Notes: a model not told the origin generated them from the sequence alone. A DNA stretch of 6,427 nucleotides from an uncultured Lysobacteraceae bacterium (GCA_946480705.1 CAMLLF010000242.1:1-6427), one strand, 5' to 3'; counted from the first letter of the stretch, positions 1 to 6,427 are shown. Translations and numbers: made by a program.

Positions 1-291
1 CGCGCCGTCATATTCGAGCACGTCGGAAATGAAGCTGACGCTCGGCACGCGCTTGAGCATGTCGCCGACCGTGCGCGGCTCGAAGCGCTGGAAATATTCG
101 AGGTCGTAGACGAGGACCGGCGCCGTGTCGTCGGTGCGGTCGCGGTAGGTGATTTCGCCCGTGACGACGACCTTGTCGAGTTCCGTGGCGCCGGCCGGAT
201 CGGGCGCCGCTGCGAGATCGGTGGCCGCGTCGGCCAGTGCCGCGGTGGACAGCGCGTTGAGCAACGCAAGCGCGAGCAGTCGTTTCGTCAT
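1..291 (-). CDS. TonB-dependent outer-membrane receptor, N-terminal part (cut by the left edge)
   Basis: This is the first 97 codons of a TonB-dependent receptor, an outer-membrane beta-barrel that imports a scarce ligand using energy from TonB/ExbB/ExbD. The barrel and most of the plug lie beyond the left edge. Residues 1-20 form a signal peptide (MTKR, a Leu/Ala-rich core, then ALA before D21). A TonB box (LDKVVVTGE) spans residues 38-46. The start of the plug domain follows, with the family pattern TVGDMLKRVPSVSF at residues 74-87. The frame is open from ATG 291 to base 1, and a purine-rich RBS lies 8 bases upstream of the ATG. The gene is divergent from the phytase-like lipoprotein at 446. 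Receptors of this class are often paired with beta-propeller phytases, so a phosphate-compound or metal ligand is an inference. The ligand cannot be read from this fragment. Confidence 0.9.
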   Translation of the reverse strand, partial: MTKRLLALALLNALSTAALADAATDLAAAPDPAGATELDKVVVTGEITYRDRTDDTAPVLVYDLEYFQRFEPRTVGDMLKRVPSVSFISDVLEYDGA

Positions 292-299
292 GAGTCGGT

Positions 300-305
300 C
301 CCCCT
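300..305 (-). promoter_or_regulatory. Ribosome binding site of the TonB-dependent receptor
   Basis: On the minus strand AGGGGG ends 8 bases before the ATG at 291. It supports that start as the true N-terminus of the signal peptide. Confidence 0.65.
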
Positions 306-321
306 GGAAAAAAGATCCGGC

Positions 322-355
322 TTTGTAGTTCCCGTGCGTGGCGACGCGATGACAA
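322..355 (-). promoter_or_regulatory. Candidate Pho-box promoter for the TonB-dependent receptor
   Basis: Read on the minus strand, TTGTCATCGCGTCGCCAC (355 down to 338) resembles the PhoB box, two CTGTCAY half-sites at 11-base spacing. The first half matches 6 of 7 positions and the second 4 of 7. A gap of exactly 10 bases follows, then TACAAA (327 to 322), which matches 4 of 6 positions of the sigma-70 -10 consensus. The Pho box taking the place of -35, 10 bases upstream of -10, is the established geometry of PhoB-activated promoters. A start near 315 would give a leader of about 24 bases that includes the RBS. The A/T-rich spacers of the enterobacterial box are absent here (CGCG), so this remains a hypothesis. 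Confidence 0.35.
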
Positions 356-371
356 TCTGTTTTCAAAACCG

Positions 372-416
372 CTGTAACCAATACGCCAGGGTTCCGTCAC
401 ACGGTTTTGCTATAAG
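372..416 (+). promoter_or_regulatory. Candidate Pho-box promoter for the phytase-like lipoprotein
   Basis: Three 7-base elements sit at exact 11-base spacing: CTGTAAC (372-378, a full match to the half-site CTGTMAY), ACGCCAG (383-389, weak, 3 of 7) and CCGTCAC (394-400, 6 of 7). After a 10-base gap comes TATAAG (411-416), 5 of 6 to the -10 consensus, with no good -35 hexamer. That is the arrangement expected of a PhoB-activated promoter. A start near 423 leaves a leader of about 23 bases holding the RBS. The -10 hexamer is the firmest part; assignment to PhoB is inference from spacing, half-sites and the nature of the downstream gene. Confidence 0.4.
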
Positions 417-432
417 CGCCGTCTTTTGCATC

Positions 433-438
433 GGGGGA
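433..438 (+). promoter_or_regulatory. Ribosome binding site of the phytase-like lipoprotein
   Basis: GGGGGA ends 7 bases before the ATG at 446 and fixes the start immediately ahead of the lipoprotein signal peptide. Confidence 0.6.
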
Positions 439-445
439 ACCTGCC

Positions 446-1591
446 ATGAGTCTTCGCAAACTGCGTGCGCCGCTGCTCGCGGCAATGATGGTCCTGTTCG
501 GCGCCTGCACGAGTGCGCCCGTCACGACGCCGGCGCGCGAGCCCGACGAGCAGGCCGCGGCCGATCCGATGCTCGCGGCGTCGGGCATCGCCCACGTGAC
601 CGTCCGCGAAACCTTCGTGACACCGCTGACGCCCGACGACAACGTCGACTCGCCGGCACTCTGGCGCAGTCCTTCCGGCGAAGCCGTGCTGCTCGCGACC
701 GCAAAGAAGAACGGCTATCTCGTGCGCTATGACGGCGACACCGGTGCGGCGAACGGCCGCGTGGGTAGCCAGGGCGCGGGCGCCGGCCAGTTCGATCGTC
801 CCAACGGCATCTTCGTCGCCGACGACCTCGTGTTCGTGGTCGAGCGCGACAACCGCCGCGTGCAGGTACTGCGCGCACCGGCATTCGAGTCGCTCGGCAG
901 TTTCGGCACCGCCGAGCTGCAGCAGCCCTACGGCATCTGGCTGCGCAAGGAGAGGGACGGTCGCTACGACGTGCTGGTCACCGATGCCTACATGGCCGGC
1001 CAGACCGCGGCCGGCGACGAGATCCCGCCGCCGCTCGATCAGCTCGGTCGCCGCGTGCGCCGCTACAGCGTCGATGTCTCCTCGGGCACGGTCACGGCGA
1101 CGCTGCGGGCCTCGATCGGCGACACCGGCAAGGACGGCGCTATCCGCGTACCCGAATCGCTCTGGGGCGATCCCGCACACGATCGCCTGCTGATCGCCGA
1201 GGAAGACCTGCCGACCGGCACCTCGGTACGCGACTACGATCTGTCCGGCCACTATCGCAACCGCACGCTCGGCCTCGGGCTGTTCAAGGCGCAGGCCGAG
1301 GGCATCGCGCTGTGGCAGTGCGACGACGGCAGCGGCTACTGGATCATGGCCGACCAGTACAAGGATCGCTCGCTGTTCCACATTTTCGACAGAGCCACCT
1401 TGCAGCACCTCGGCGCATTCGCTGGCGAGACGGTCGCCAACACCGACGGCATCTGGCTGCACCAGGCCGGCACGACGCGCTTCCCGCAGGGCGTGTTCTA
1501 TGCCGTGCACGACGACCAGGGCGTCGGCGCGTTCGACTGGCGCGACATCGCGAAGGCACTGAAGCTGCGTGAGCGTTGCGAGGCACGTTGA
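446..1591 (+). CDS. Phytase-like beta-propeller lipoprotein
   Basis: This is a 381-residue exported lipoprotein with a predicted six-bladed propeller. Residues 1-21 are a lipoprotein signal peptide (MSLRKLR, hydrophobic core, LFGAC) with lipidated Cys21. The next residue is Thr, not Asp, so Lol sorting to the outer membrane is expected. The mature part follows the layout of beta-propeller (3-)phytases: DDNVDSPALW at 64-73 (compare the phytase motif with DDPAIW), TAKKNGYLVRYD at 85-96, AEGIA at 284-288, MADQYKDRSLF at 301-311, NTDGIWL at 332-338, and FPQGVFYAVHDD at 346-357. An NHL-like stretch, GAGQFDRPNGIFV, lies at 112-124. True phytases have NNVD(I/L/V)R after the first motif, and I cannot find it here, so phytate cleavage is unproven. 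The role could be a related phosphoesterase or a binding propeller. The gene is divergent from a TonB receptor, with which it probably forms an uptake pair, possibly under phosphate control. Confidence 0.82.
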   Translation: MSLRKLRAPLLAAMMVLFGACTSAPVTTPAREPDEQAAADPMLAASGIAHVTVRETFVTPLTPDDNVDSPALWRSPSGEAVLLATAKKNGYLVRYDGDTGAANGRVGSQGAGAGQFDRPNGIFVADDLVFVVERDNRRVQVLRAPAFESLGSFGTAELQQPYGIWLRKERDGRYDVLVTDAYMAGQTAAGDEIPPPLDQLGRRVRRYSVDVSSGTVTATLRASIGDTGKDGAIRVPESLWGDPAHDRLLIAEEDLPTGTSVRDYDLSGHYRNRTLGLGLFKAQAEGIALWQCDDGSGYWIMADQYKDRSLFHIFDRATLQHLGAFAGETVANTDGIWLHQAGTTRFPQGVFYAVHDDQGVGAFDWRDIAKALKLRERCEAR

Positions 1592-1670
1592 GGCGATAGC
1601 GGTCCGCATTCGTCGGGCGTGGAAGGCCGCAGGAATCTCACGGTTCCGAACGACGGCCTTTCACGCCTCT

Positions 1671-1694
1671 GAACGTGAGGATCGCCGCACGTTC
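1671..1694 (+). terminator. Possible terminator hairpin downstream of the phytase-like gene
   Basis: GAACGTG (1671-1677) and CACGTTC (1688-1694) form a perfect 7-base-pair stem with a 10-base loop, followed by TTGCTCC, which is only a weak T tract. A competing perfect stem AAGGCCG/CGGCCTT (1623-1629 with 1654-1660) encloses a 24-base loop and is followed by a single further T (1661) before CACG. CTCACG/CGTGAG (1637-1642 with 1674-1679) would overlap both. The cluster of alternative inverted repeats right after a stop codon suggests an end of transcription, but none is a classic intrinsic terminator. Confidence 0.3.
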
Positions 1695-1792
1695 TTGCTC
1701 CTGCGATTCCCGATTCCGTCCCATACGCACACATTGCGCACTCCGCGGCAAACGCTGCGATTTCCGGTGTAGGCTCCGGTCACCGCGCCGAC

Positions 1793-1798
1793 GAGGAG
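1793..1798 (+). promoter_or_regulatory. Ribosome binding site of the membrane phospholipase
   Basis: GAGGAG lies 7 bases upstream of the ATG at 1806 and supports this start. I see no convincing -35/-10 pair in the 214-base spacer ahead of it. TAGGCT at 1770-1775 is a weak -10 candidate without a recognisable -35. Confidence 0.7.
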
Positions 1799-1805
1799 TA
1801 CGACG

Positions 1806-4800
1806 ATGGTTTCCCCGGAAACGCAGGCCGCGGCCGCAGCCGCAGCAGGCATCGAGCACGAACCCGCTGCCGGCGTGCAGATCGACGCCGAGGCGCTGCG
1901 CCGCGCGGAACTCGATTTCATCCTCGGTCATCGCCCGGGGCAGACGCACGATCCGTCGGTCGAGCCCTGGGGACTCGCGCTGTCGGGCGGCGGCATCCGC
2001 AGCGCGACGTTCGCGCTCGGCGTGCTGCAGGCGCTCGCGCGCGACAACCTGCTGCGCTGCTTTCACTACCAGTCGACGATCTCCGGCGGCGGCTATATAG
2101 GCGCATTTCTCCAGGCGCTGATCCGGCGACGCGGCTTCGCTGGCGCATTCGACGTGCTGCGCTCGACCCTGCGCGGCCGCGCCGCCGCGGGCGCTGCAGC
2201 GGCCGACGATCCGCAGCAGCCGATCCAGCATCTGCGCGAGTACAGCAACTATCTGAGCCCGCGCAAGTCGCCGCTGTCCGGTGACACGCTCGGCATGATC
2301 GGCACATTCGTGCGCAACGTGCTGCTCGTGCAGGCGCAGCTCAGCGCGCTGCTGCTCGCCCTGAGCCTGCTGCCGATGCTGCTGTTCCATCTCGTGACGC
2401 GCTGGACCGGCACGGCGCCCGGCGTGTCGCTGTCGGTCGCGGCGTTGCTGTGCGTGTTCGCCGCGGTGCTGCTGGGCTGGATCGGCGGACAGACCAACCG
2501 GCCCGTGCCGGCCGACGGCGAGGACCAGCGTCCGCGCGCCGGCGTGGCGCTCGCTGCGCTCGGCGTCATCGCGTCGCTCGCGACCGGCTCGTTCCTCGGT
2601 GCGGTCGGACTGAGCCGGCTCGCACGCCTGCCCGAACCGTGGGACAGCCTGTCGCTCGCGCTGCTCCCGCAAGCGCCGCTCACGACGCGGCTCGGCGTCA
2701 CGACGGCGGCGCTCTATCTCACGGTCTGGCTGGTCTGGATCGCATTCGACACGGTCGTGACGGCGATGCGCCGCAACGACGACGAATGGCGTTCGCCGCT
2801 GCAGCGGCATCGCCTGCGGTTCCTGTTCGCGGCGCTCTGCGCGGCGGCCTTCAGCGGCTTCGCCGTCGTCGTCGCGCTGCGCCTGCTCGCGCCGTGGGGC
2901 ACGAGCGATGCGACGCTGTGGCACAGCTTCATTCTCGGGCCCGCGGTGACGCTGGCCGCGGTTACCGCGACCGGCATCATTCACGTCGGACTCGCGGGCG
3001 CGGCGCTCAGCGACCTGCAGCGCGAGGTCTGGGCACGCGTCGGCGGCAAGACCGCGGGGCTCGTGCTGATCGGCGTCGTGCTGACGCTCGCGCTCGCGAT
3101 CTACGGGCCGTGGCTGCTGCTGAACCTGTCGCATTTCGTCGGCGAGAAATGGCGCGCCGTGTCGGGTTGGGCCGGTGTCGCCGCGTGGCTGTTCACGTCC
3201 GGATCGGGCGTGATGCTCGCCTACAGCCAGCGCAGCGGCGGGCCCAAGCCGCGATCGGTGCTGATCGACCGGCTCGTGCGGATCGCGCCGGCCGTGTTCG
3301 TGCTCGGCCTGCTCGTCGGCATCAGCCTCGGCGCGCAGGCGCTGCTCGTGCTCGGCGGCTGGGACGCGCGCCCGCCGGAAGCGGCGCTCGATCTCGTCGC
3401 CTATCTGCGCTACCTCGCCGACGGCGCGAACACGCATGCCGTCACGGTCGCCGCGGTCGTCGTCCTCGCGGTCGCCGCGTGGCTGCTGTTCGGACTCACG
3501 GTCAACGTGAACGAGTTCAGCATGAACGCGTTCTATCGCAACCGGCTCGTGCGCTGCTATCTCGGCGCCAGCAACACGCAGCGCCAGGCCGAACCGATCA
3601 CGAACTTCGATCCGCACGACGACATCGTGCTGGCCGACGTGGTCGAGGTCGAACGCGACGGCGGCTGCCGTCCGCTGTATCCGATCGTCGGCACGGCACT
3701 GAATCTCGTCGCGGCCAAGCAGCTCGACTGGCAGGATCGCAAGGCCGCCTCGTTCTGCCTGACGCCGGGCTACTGCGGCTACGTACCGCCGCCGTCGCGC
3801 GCCGGCGCGAACGCGATCGGCGATCCGGACGTGCGCGCCGGCGCGACGGCCGTACCGGGAGCGACGCCCGATCCGCTCGCGGCAGCCCTGACGCTCGGCA
3901 GCGCCGTGTCGATCTCGGGTGCCGCGGTAAGTCCGAACATGGGCTATCACAGCTCGCCCGCGGTCACGTTCCTGCTGACGCTGTTCGATGCGCGGCTGGG
4001 CTGGTGGCTCGCCAACACCAGCCATCCGACGAAGCCGCGCGCCGACAGCGCGCCGTTCTCGGCCGGCTGGCTGCTCGCGGAGCTGCTCGGACTCACGCGC
4101 GACGGCGGGCGTTACGTCTACCTGTCCGACGGCGGGCATTTCGAGAATCTCGGACTCTACGAACTCGTGCGGCGGCGCTGCCGCTTCGTGCTGTGCGTCG
4201 ATGCCGGCGCCGATCCGCTCGGCACGTTCGCCGATCTCGGCAACGCCGTGCACAAGTGCCGCGTCGACTTCGGCGCCGACATCCGCGTCGACGTCGGCGC
4301 GCTGCGCCGCGGCAGCGACGGCACGAGTCCGCGCAACTGTGCCGTGGGCAGCATCGCCTATGCCGACGGCAGCATCGGCACGCTGCTGTATCTGAAGCCG
4401 ACGCTGACCGGCGGCGAACCGACCGACGTCGCGCACTACGCGAGCGCGCACCCGACGTTTCCGCACGAGTCCACGGCCGACCAGTTCTTCGACGAAGCGC
4501 AGTTCGAGAGCTATCGCCGGCTCGGCGATTTCGTCGCGACGACGGCGATCGCGCCGGCGCTCGAACGCGCCGGCGCAGACCCCGCGAGCGCGCCGCGCGA
4601 TGCGCTCGGCGTGCACGACTCGGGACTCAAGGAACGCATCCTCGTGGAGCTGCGGCATCAATGGGTCGCGCCGATCACGGGACTGCCGCAGCGCTTCGCC
4701 GCGCACGGCAAGGCCATGGCCGATCTGTTCGAGACCTTGCGCAGCACGCCCGCGCTCGCGGTGCTCGACGCGCAGATCTATCCGGCCTGGACCGATCTCG

Positions 4801-5582
4801 CCGCCGCCGACACGACGACGGGCGCCGACCCGCGGCCGCACGCACGACGCACTCGCCTGCCGGTCGGCGACGAGTTCCGTGCCTGCTTCTATTTCTGCCA
4901 GGAACTCATGCAGCTGATGGAGTCGGTCTACCACGACCTCGATCTCGAACGCACCTGGGAGCACCCGGACAACCGCGGCTGGATGAATGTGTTCCGCCAC
5001 TGGAGCTGGGCGCCGATGTTCCGCATCGCCTGGGCTGCGAGCGCGCCGACCTACGGCGCGCGCTTCGTGGCGTTCTGCGAGATGCGCCTGGATCTGCCGC
5101 GCATCAACGACGCGGTGCGCGTCGACGAACTCACGCCGCCGGCGGGCGCGGGCTGGCGCAGCCACGTCGATGCGCTGGCCGAGACCGGCGTGCTCAACCA
5201 CGTCGAGCAGGGCATCCTGCTGTCCGACCCGCTCGCCGCGGTCGGCGCGGCGCCGCCGCCGCGGCTGTTCGTGCTGCGACTCAAATGGAAGCAGGTGCTG
5301 TCGCGTTCGGCCGAGTCGATCAGCGACAGCACGCTCGGCATCGCCGTCGTCGACGGCGGCACGCTGCGCGTGCTGCGCATCCAGGACCATCTGCGCAACC
5401 TCGGCCTCGGCGCCGAGTTCATGCGCCTGCTGCTGGCGCGCGTGCGCGTAACGGCCGCCGACGTGCGCAGCGGCCACTACGGCCCGGTCGGCATCGTCAG
5501 CGCGCGCGATGCCGCCGCGCTGCAGGCGGAGATCGAGGCGTTGCGTCAGCAGGCGCTGCGGCACCGGCGCGCGACGAACTGA
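1806..5582 (+). CDS. Large polytopic patatin-like phospholipase
   Basis: This 1258-residue membrane protein belongs to the patatin/cPLA2-like lipid acyl hydrolases, serine esterases with a Ser-Asp dyad. Residues 56-66 (GLALSGGGIRS) give the oxyanion loop, TISGGGY at 91-97 the nucleophile Ser93, and YLSDGGHFENLGLYEL at 772-787 the catalytic Asp775. Between them I count about ten transmembrane helices: near 171-195, 207-227, 245-269, 297-320, 338-361, 374-400, 416-440, 454-472, 493-517 and 545-565. The loops after helices 4, 6, 8 and 10 are rich in Arg/Lys, so both catalytic parts should face the cytoplasm. There is no signal peptide. FSMNAFYRNRLVRCYLG (571-587) and SPNMGYHSSPAVTFLL (709-724) fit a known but little-studied family of bacterial patatin-like proteins. 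Residues about 930-1258 form an extra C-terminal region ending in a GNAT-like RNLGLG motif (1197-1202). The gene has its own RBS and appears to be a separate unit. The natural substrate is unknown; membrane phospholipid turnover is likely. Confidence 0.88.
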   Translation: MVSPETQAAAAAAAGIEHEPAAGVQIDAEALRRAELDFILGHRPGQTHDPSVEPWGLALSGGGIRSATFALGVLQALARDNLLRCFHYQSTISGGGYIGAFLQALIRRRGFAGAFDVLRSTLRGRAAAGAAAADDPQQPIQHLREYSNYLSPRKSPLSGDTLGMIGTFVRNVLLVQAQLSALLLALSLLPMLLFHLVTRWTGTAPGVSLSVAALLCVFAAVLLGWIGGQTNRPVPADGEDQRPRAGVALAALGVIASLATGSFLGAVGLSRLARLPEPWDSLSLALLPQAPLTTRLGVTTAALYLTVWLVWIAFDTVVTAMRRNDDEWRSPLQRHRLRFLFAALCAAAFSGFAVVVALRLLAPWGTSDATLWHSFILGPAVTLAAVTATGIIHVGLAGAALSDLQREVWARVGGKTAGLVLIGVVLTLALAIYGPWLLLNLSHFVGEKWRAVSGWAGVAAWLFTSGSGVMLAYSQRSGGPKPRSVLIDRLVRIAPAVFVLGLLVGISLGAQALLVLGGWDARPPEAALDLVAYLRYLADGANTHAVTVAAVVVLAVAAWLLFGLTVNVNEFSMNAFYRNRLVRCYLGASNTQRQAEPITNFDPHDDIVLADVVEVERDGGCRPLYPIVGTALNLVAAKQLDWQDRKAASFCLTPGYCGYVPPPSRAGANAIGDPDVRAGATAVPGATPDPLAAALTLGSAVSISGAAVSPNMGYHSSPAVTFLLTLFDARLGWWLANTSHPTKPRADSAPFSAGWLLAELLGLTRDGGRYVYLSDGGHFENLGLYELVRRRCRFVLCVDAGADPLGTFADLGNAVHKCRVDFGADIRVDVGALRRGSDGTSPRNCAVGSIAYADGSIGTLLYLKPTLTGGEPTDVAHYASAHPTFPHESTADQFFDEAQFESYRRLGDFVATTAIAPALERAGADPASAPRDALGVHDSGLKERILVELRHQWVAPITGLPQRFAAHGKAMADLFETLRSTPALAVLDAQIYPAWTDLAAADTTTGADPRPHARRTRLPVGDEFRACFYFCQELMQLMESVYHDLDLERTWEHPDNRGWMNVFRHWSWAPMFRIAWAASAPTYGARFVAFCEMRLDLPRINDAVRVDELTPPAGAGWRSHVDALAETGVLNHVEQGILLSDPLAAVGAAPPPRLFVLRLKWKQVLSRSAESISDSTLGIAVVDGGTLRVLRIQDHLRNLGLGAEFMRLLLARVRVTAADVRSGHYGPVGIVSARDAAALQAEIEALRQQALRHRRATN

Positions 5583-5651
5583 CGTCGGTGTCGTAGTCGT
5601 ATCTCCTGGCATATCGACGCAATGCGATGGGCCGGCGCACCCTCGGTGCCG

Positions 5652-6427
5652 CTACCCGGGCTCGAACCGCCGGTACTGGATCGCTTCGGAAACGTGCGCC
5701 GACTCGATGCGTGCGCTGTCTGCCAGGTCGGCGATCGTGCGCGCGACGCGCAGGATCCGGTGATACGCGCGCGCCGACAGGCCGAGCCGCTCGACCGCGC
5801 GGTCGAGCAGATCGTGATCGCACGACGCCAGCGCGCAATCGCGCTCGACCTCGCGATTGACGAGCATGCCGTTCGGCTTGCCCGCGCGTTCGTGCTGGCG
5901 CGCGCGTGCGGCGACGACGCGCGCGCGCACGACCGCGCTGGTTTCGCCGCGCACGGCGCCGCGCAGTTCCGCATGCGCGAGCCGCGGCACGTCGAGCTTG
6001 AGATCGATGCGATCGAGCAGCGGCCCCGACAGACGCGCGCAATACCGCGCGATCACATCGGGTGTGCAGCGGCAGCGCCCGCTGCTGTCGCCCGCATAGC
6101 CGCAGGGGCAGGGGTTCATCGCCGCGACCAGCTGGAAACGCGCTGGATACTCGACCCGGCGCATCGCGCGCGCGATCGCGATGCAGCCCGATTCCAGCGG
6201 CTCGCGCAGCACCTCGAGCACGTGCCGGTCGAACTCCGGCAGTTCGTCGAGAAACAGCACGCCGTGGTGCGCGAGCGAGATCTCGCCGGGCCGCGGATTC
6301 GAGCCGCCGCCGACCAGTGCGGCCGCCGACGCCGTGTGATGCGGATAGCGGAATGCGCGCTGCTTCCAGCGGCGCACGTCGTTGCCGTGGCCCGCGACCG
6401 AGCGGATCGCCGCGAGTTCGAGCGCCT
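5652..6427 (-). CDS. comM: ComM/YifB-family AAA+ ATPase, C-terminal part (cut by the right edge)
   Basis: These are the last 257 codons of a ComM/YifB (Mg-chelatase-like) ATPase; the family is about 500 residues, so roughly half is present. ComM forms a hexameric ring that drives branch migration of incoming DNA during natural transformation. Counting from the first full codon at 6425, the fragment shows ALELAAIRSVAG (1-12), FRYPHHTASAAALVGGG (25-41), Walker B GVLFLDELPEF (55-65), a four-Cys zinc-type cluster NPCPCG...CRC with Cys at 106, 108, 118 and 120, and the arginine-finger region SGPLLDRID (133-141, Arg139). A C-terminal helical domain follows. Walker A and the N-terminal Lon-like domain lie outside the window. 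The GTG at 6377 is an internal Val codon, not a start. The gene ends at TAG 5654-5652, convergent with the phospholipase and 69 bases from its stop. All visible motifs are intact. Confidence 0.96.
   Translation of the reverse strand, partial: ALELAAIRSVAGHGNDVRRWKQRAFRYPHHTASAAALVGGGSNPRPGEISLAHHGVLFLDELPEFDRHVLEVLREPLESGCIAIARAMRRVEYPARFQLVAAMNPCPCGYAGDSSGRCRCTPDVIARYCARLSGPLLDRIDLKLDVPRLAHAELRGAVRGETSAVVRARVVAARARQHERAGKPNGMLVNREVERDCALASCDHDLLDRAVERLGLSARAYHRILRVARTIADLADSARIESAHVSEAIQYRRFEPG

Noticed and set aside
8..400. A 130-codon minus-strand frame across the receptor start and control region
   Set aside because: It is out of frame with the receptor, whose signal peptide, TonB box and plug are unmistakable. 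Its own product is Arg/His-rich noise.
410..1609. A 399-codon open frame antisense to the phytase-like lipoprotein
   Set aside because: Its product is Ala/Val/Arg-rich with no signal peptide or domain. The plus strand shows a lipobox, an RBS and family motifs.
1569..1772. A short plus-strand open frame in the spacer after the lipoprotein
   Set aside because: It starts inside the lipoprotein gene in another frame, has no RBS and crosses several inverted repeats. No recognisable product.
2450..5596. A 1048-codon plus-strand open frame overlapping the phospholipase in another frame
   Set aside because: It is an Arg/Ala-rich product without motifs, explained by the same codon bias. The real frame has coherent domains throughout.
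1638..5612. A 1324-codon open frame on the minus strand, antisense to the phospholipase
   Set aside because: Its product is a low-complexity Arg/Glu/Gln/Ala string with no domain. The plus strand carries clear catalytic motifs, membrane helices and an RBS. Long antisense frames arise from GC-rich third positions.
5637..5649. A small hairpin (GCACC/GGTGC) between the convergent phospholipase and ComM genes as a shared terminator
   Set aside because: It has only five base pairs with a three-base loop and no T tract on either strand.
5652..5685. A minus-strand GGTTCGAGCCC sequence resembling a tRNA T-loop
   Set aside because: The flanking bases GGCGG and CCGGG pair at only 3 of 5 positions, no acceptor or anticodon arm is visible, and the bases encode the conserved C-terminus of ComM.

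Overview
The window is GC-rich DNA with dense coding. It looks like a chromosomal segment of a Gram-negative bacterium, because it carries a TonB-dependent outer-membrane receptor, a lipobox-bearing lipoprotein and a ComM/YifB-type ATPase. The style of the proteins (TonB receptor next to a phytase-like propeller, ComM, very GC-rich third codon positions) fits a gammaproteobacterium of the Xanthomonadales/Lysobacterales or Nevskiales sort. That placement is an inference, not something the sequence proves.

Layout. Positions 1-291 (minus) hold the first 97 codons of a TonB-dependent receptor that runs off the left edge. Positions 292-445 form a 154-base divergent control region. Positions 446-1591 (plus) encode a 381-residue lipoprotein with a phytase-like/NHL-like beta-propeller. 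Positions 1592-1805 are a 214-base spacer with inverted repeats but no gene I can support. Positions 1806-5582 (plus) encode a 1258-residue membrane-embedded patatin-like phospholipase. Positions 5652-6427 (minus) hold the C-terminal 257 codons of ComM, convergent with the phospholipase and cut by the right edge.

How the genes may work together. The receptor and the lipoprotein are divergent and share one control region. This matches the known pairing of beta-propeller phytases with TonB-dependent receptors, in which one protein processes an organic phosphate compound and the other imports a product or bound metal. The control region has two Pho-box-like arrays, one per strand. Each lies 10 bases upstream of a -10-like hexamer, and each predicted start site lies about 24 bases from the start codon. 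This suggests PhoB control, but the matches are degenerate. The phospholipase has its own ribosome binding site and spacer and may be independent. ComM is unrelated to phosphate; it acts in branch migration during natural transformation.

The most unusual protein is the phospholipase. Its nucleophile elbow and its catalytic Asp-Gly-Gly are about 680 residues apart with some ten transmembrane helices between them. It also has a roughly 330-residue C-terminal extension ending in a stretch that resembles the acetyl-CoA-binding motif of GNAT acetyltransferases.
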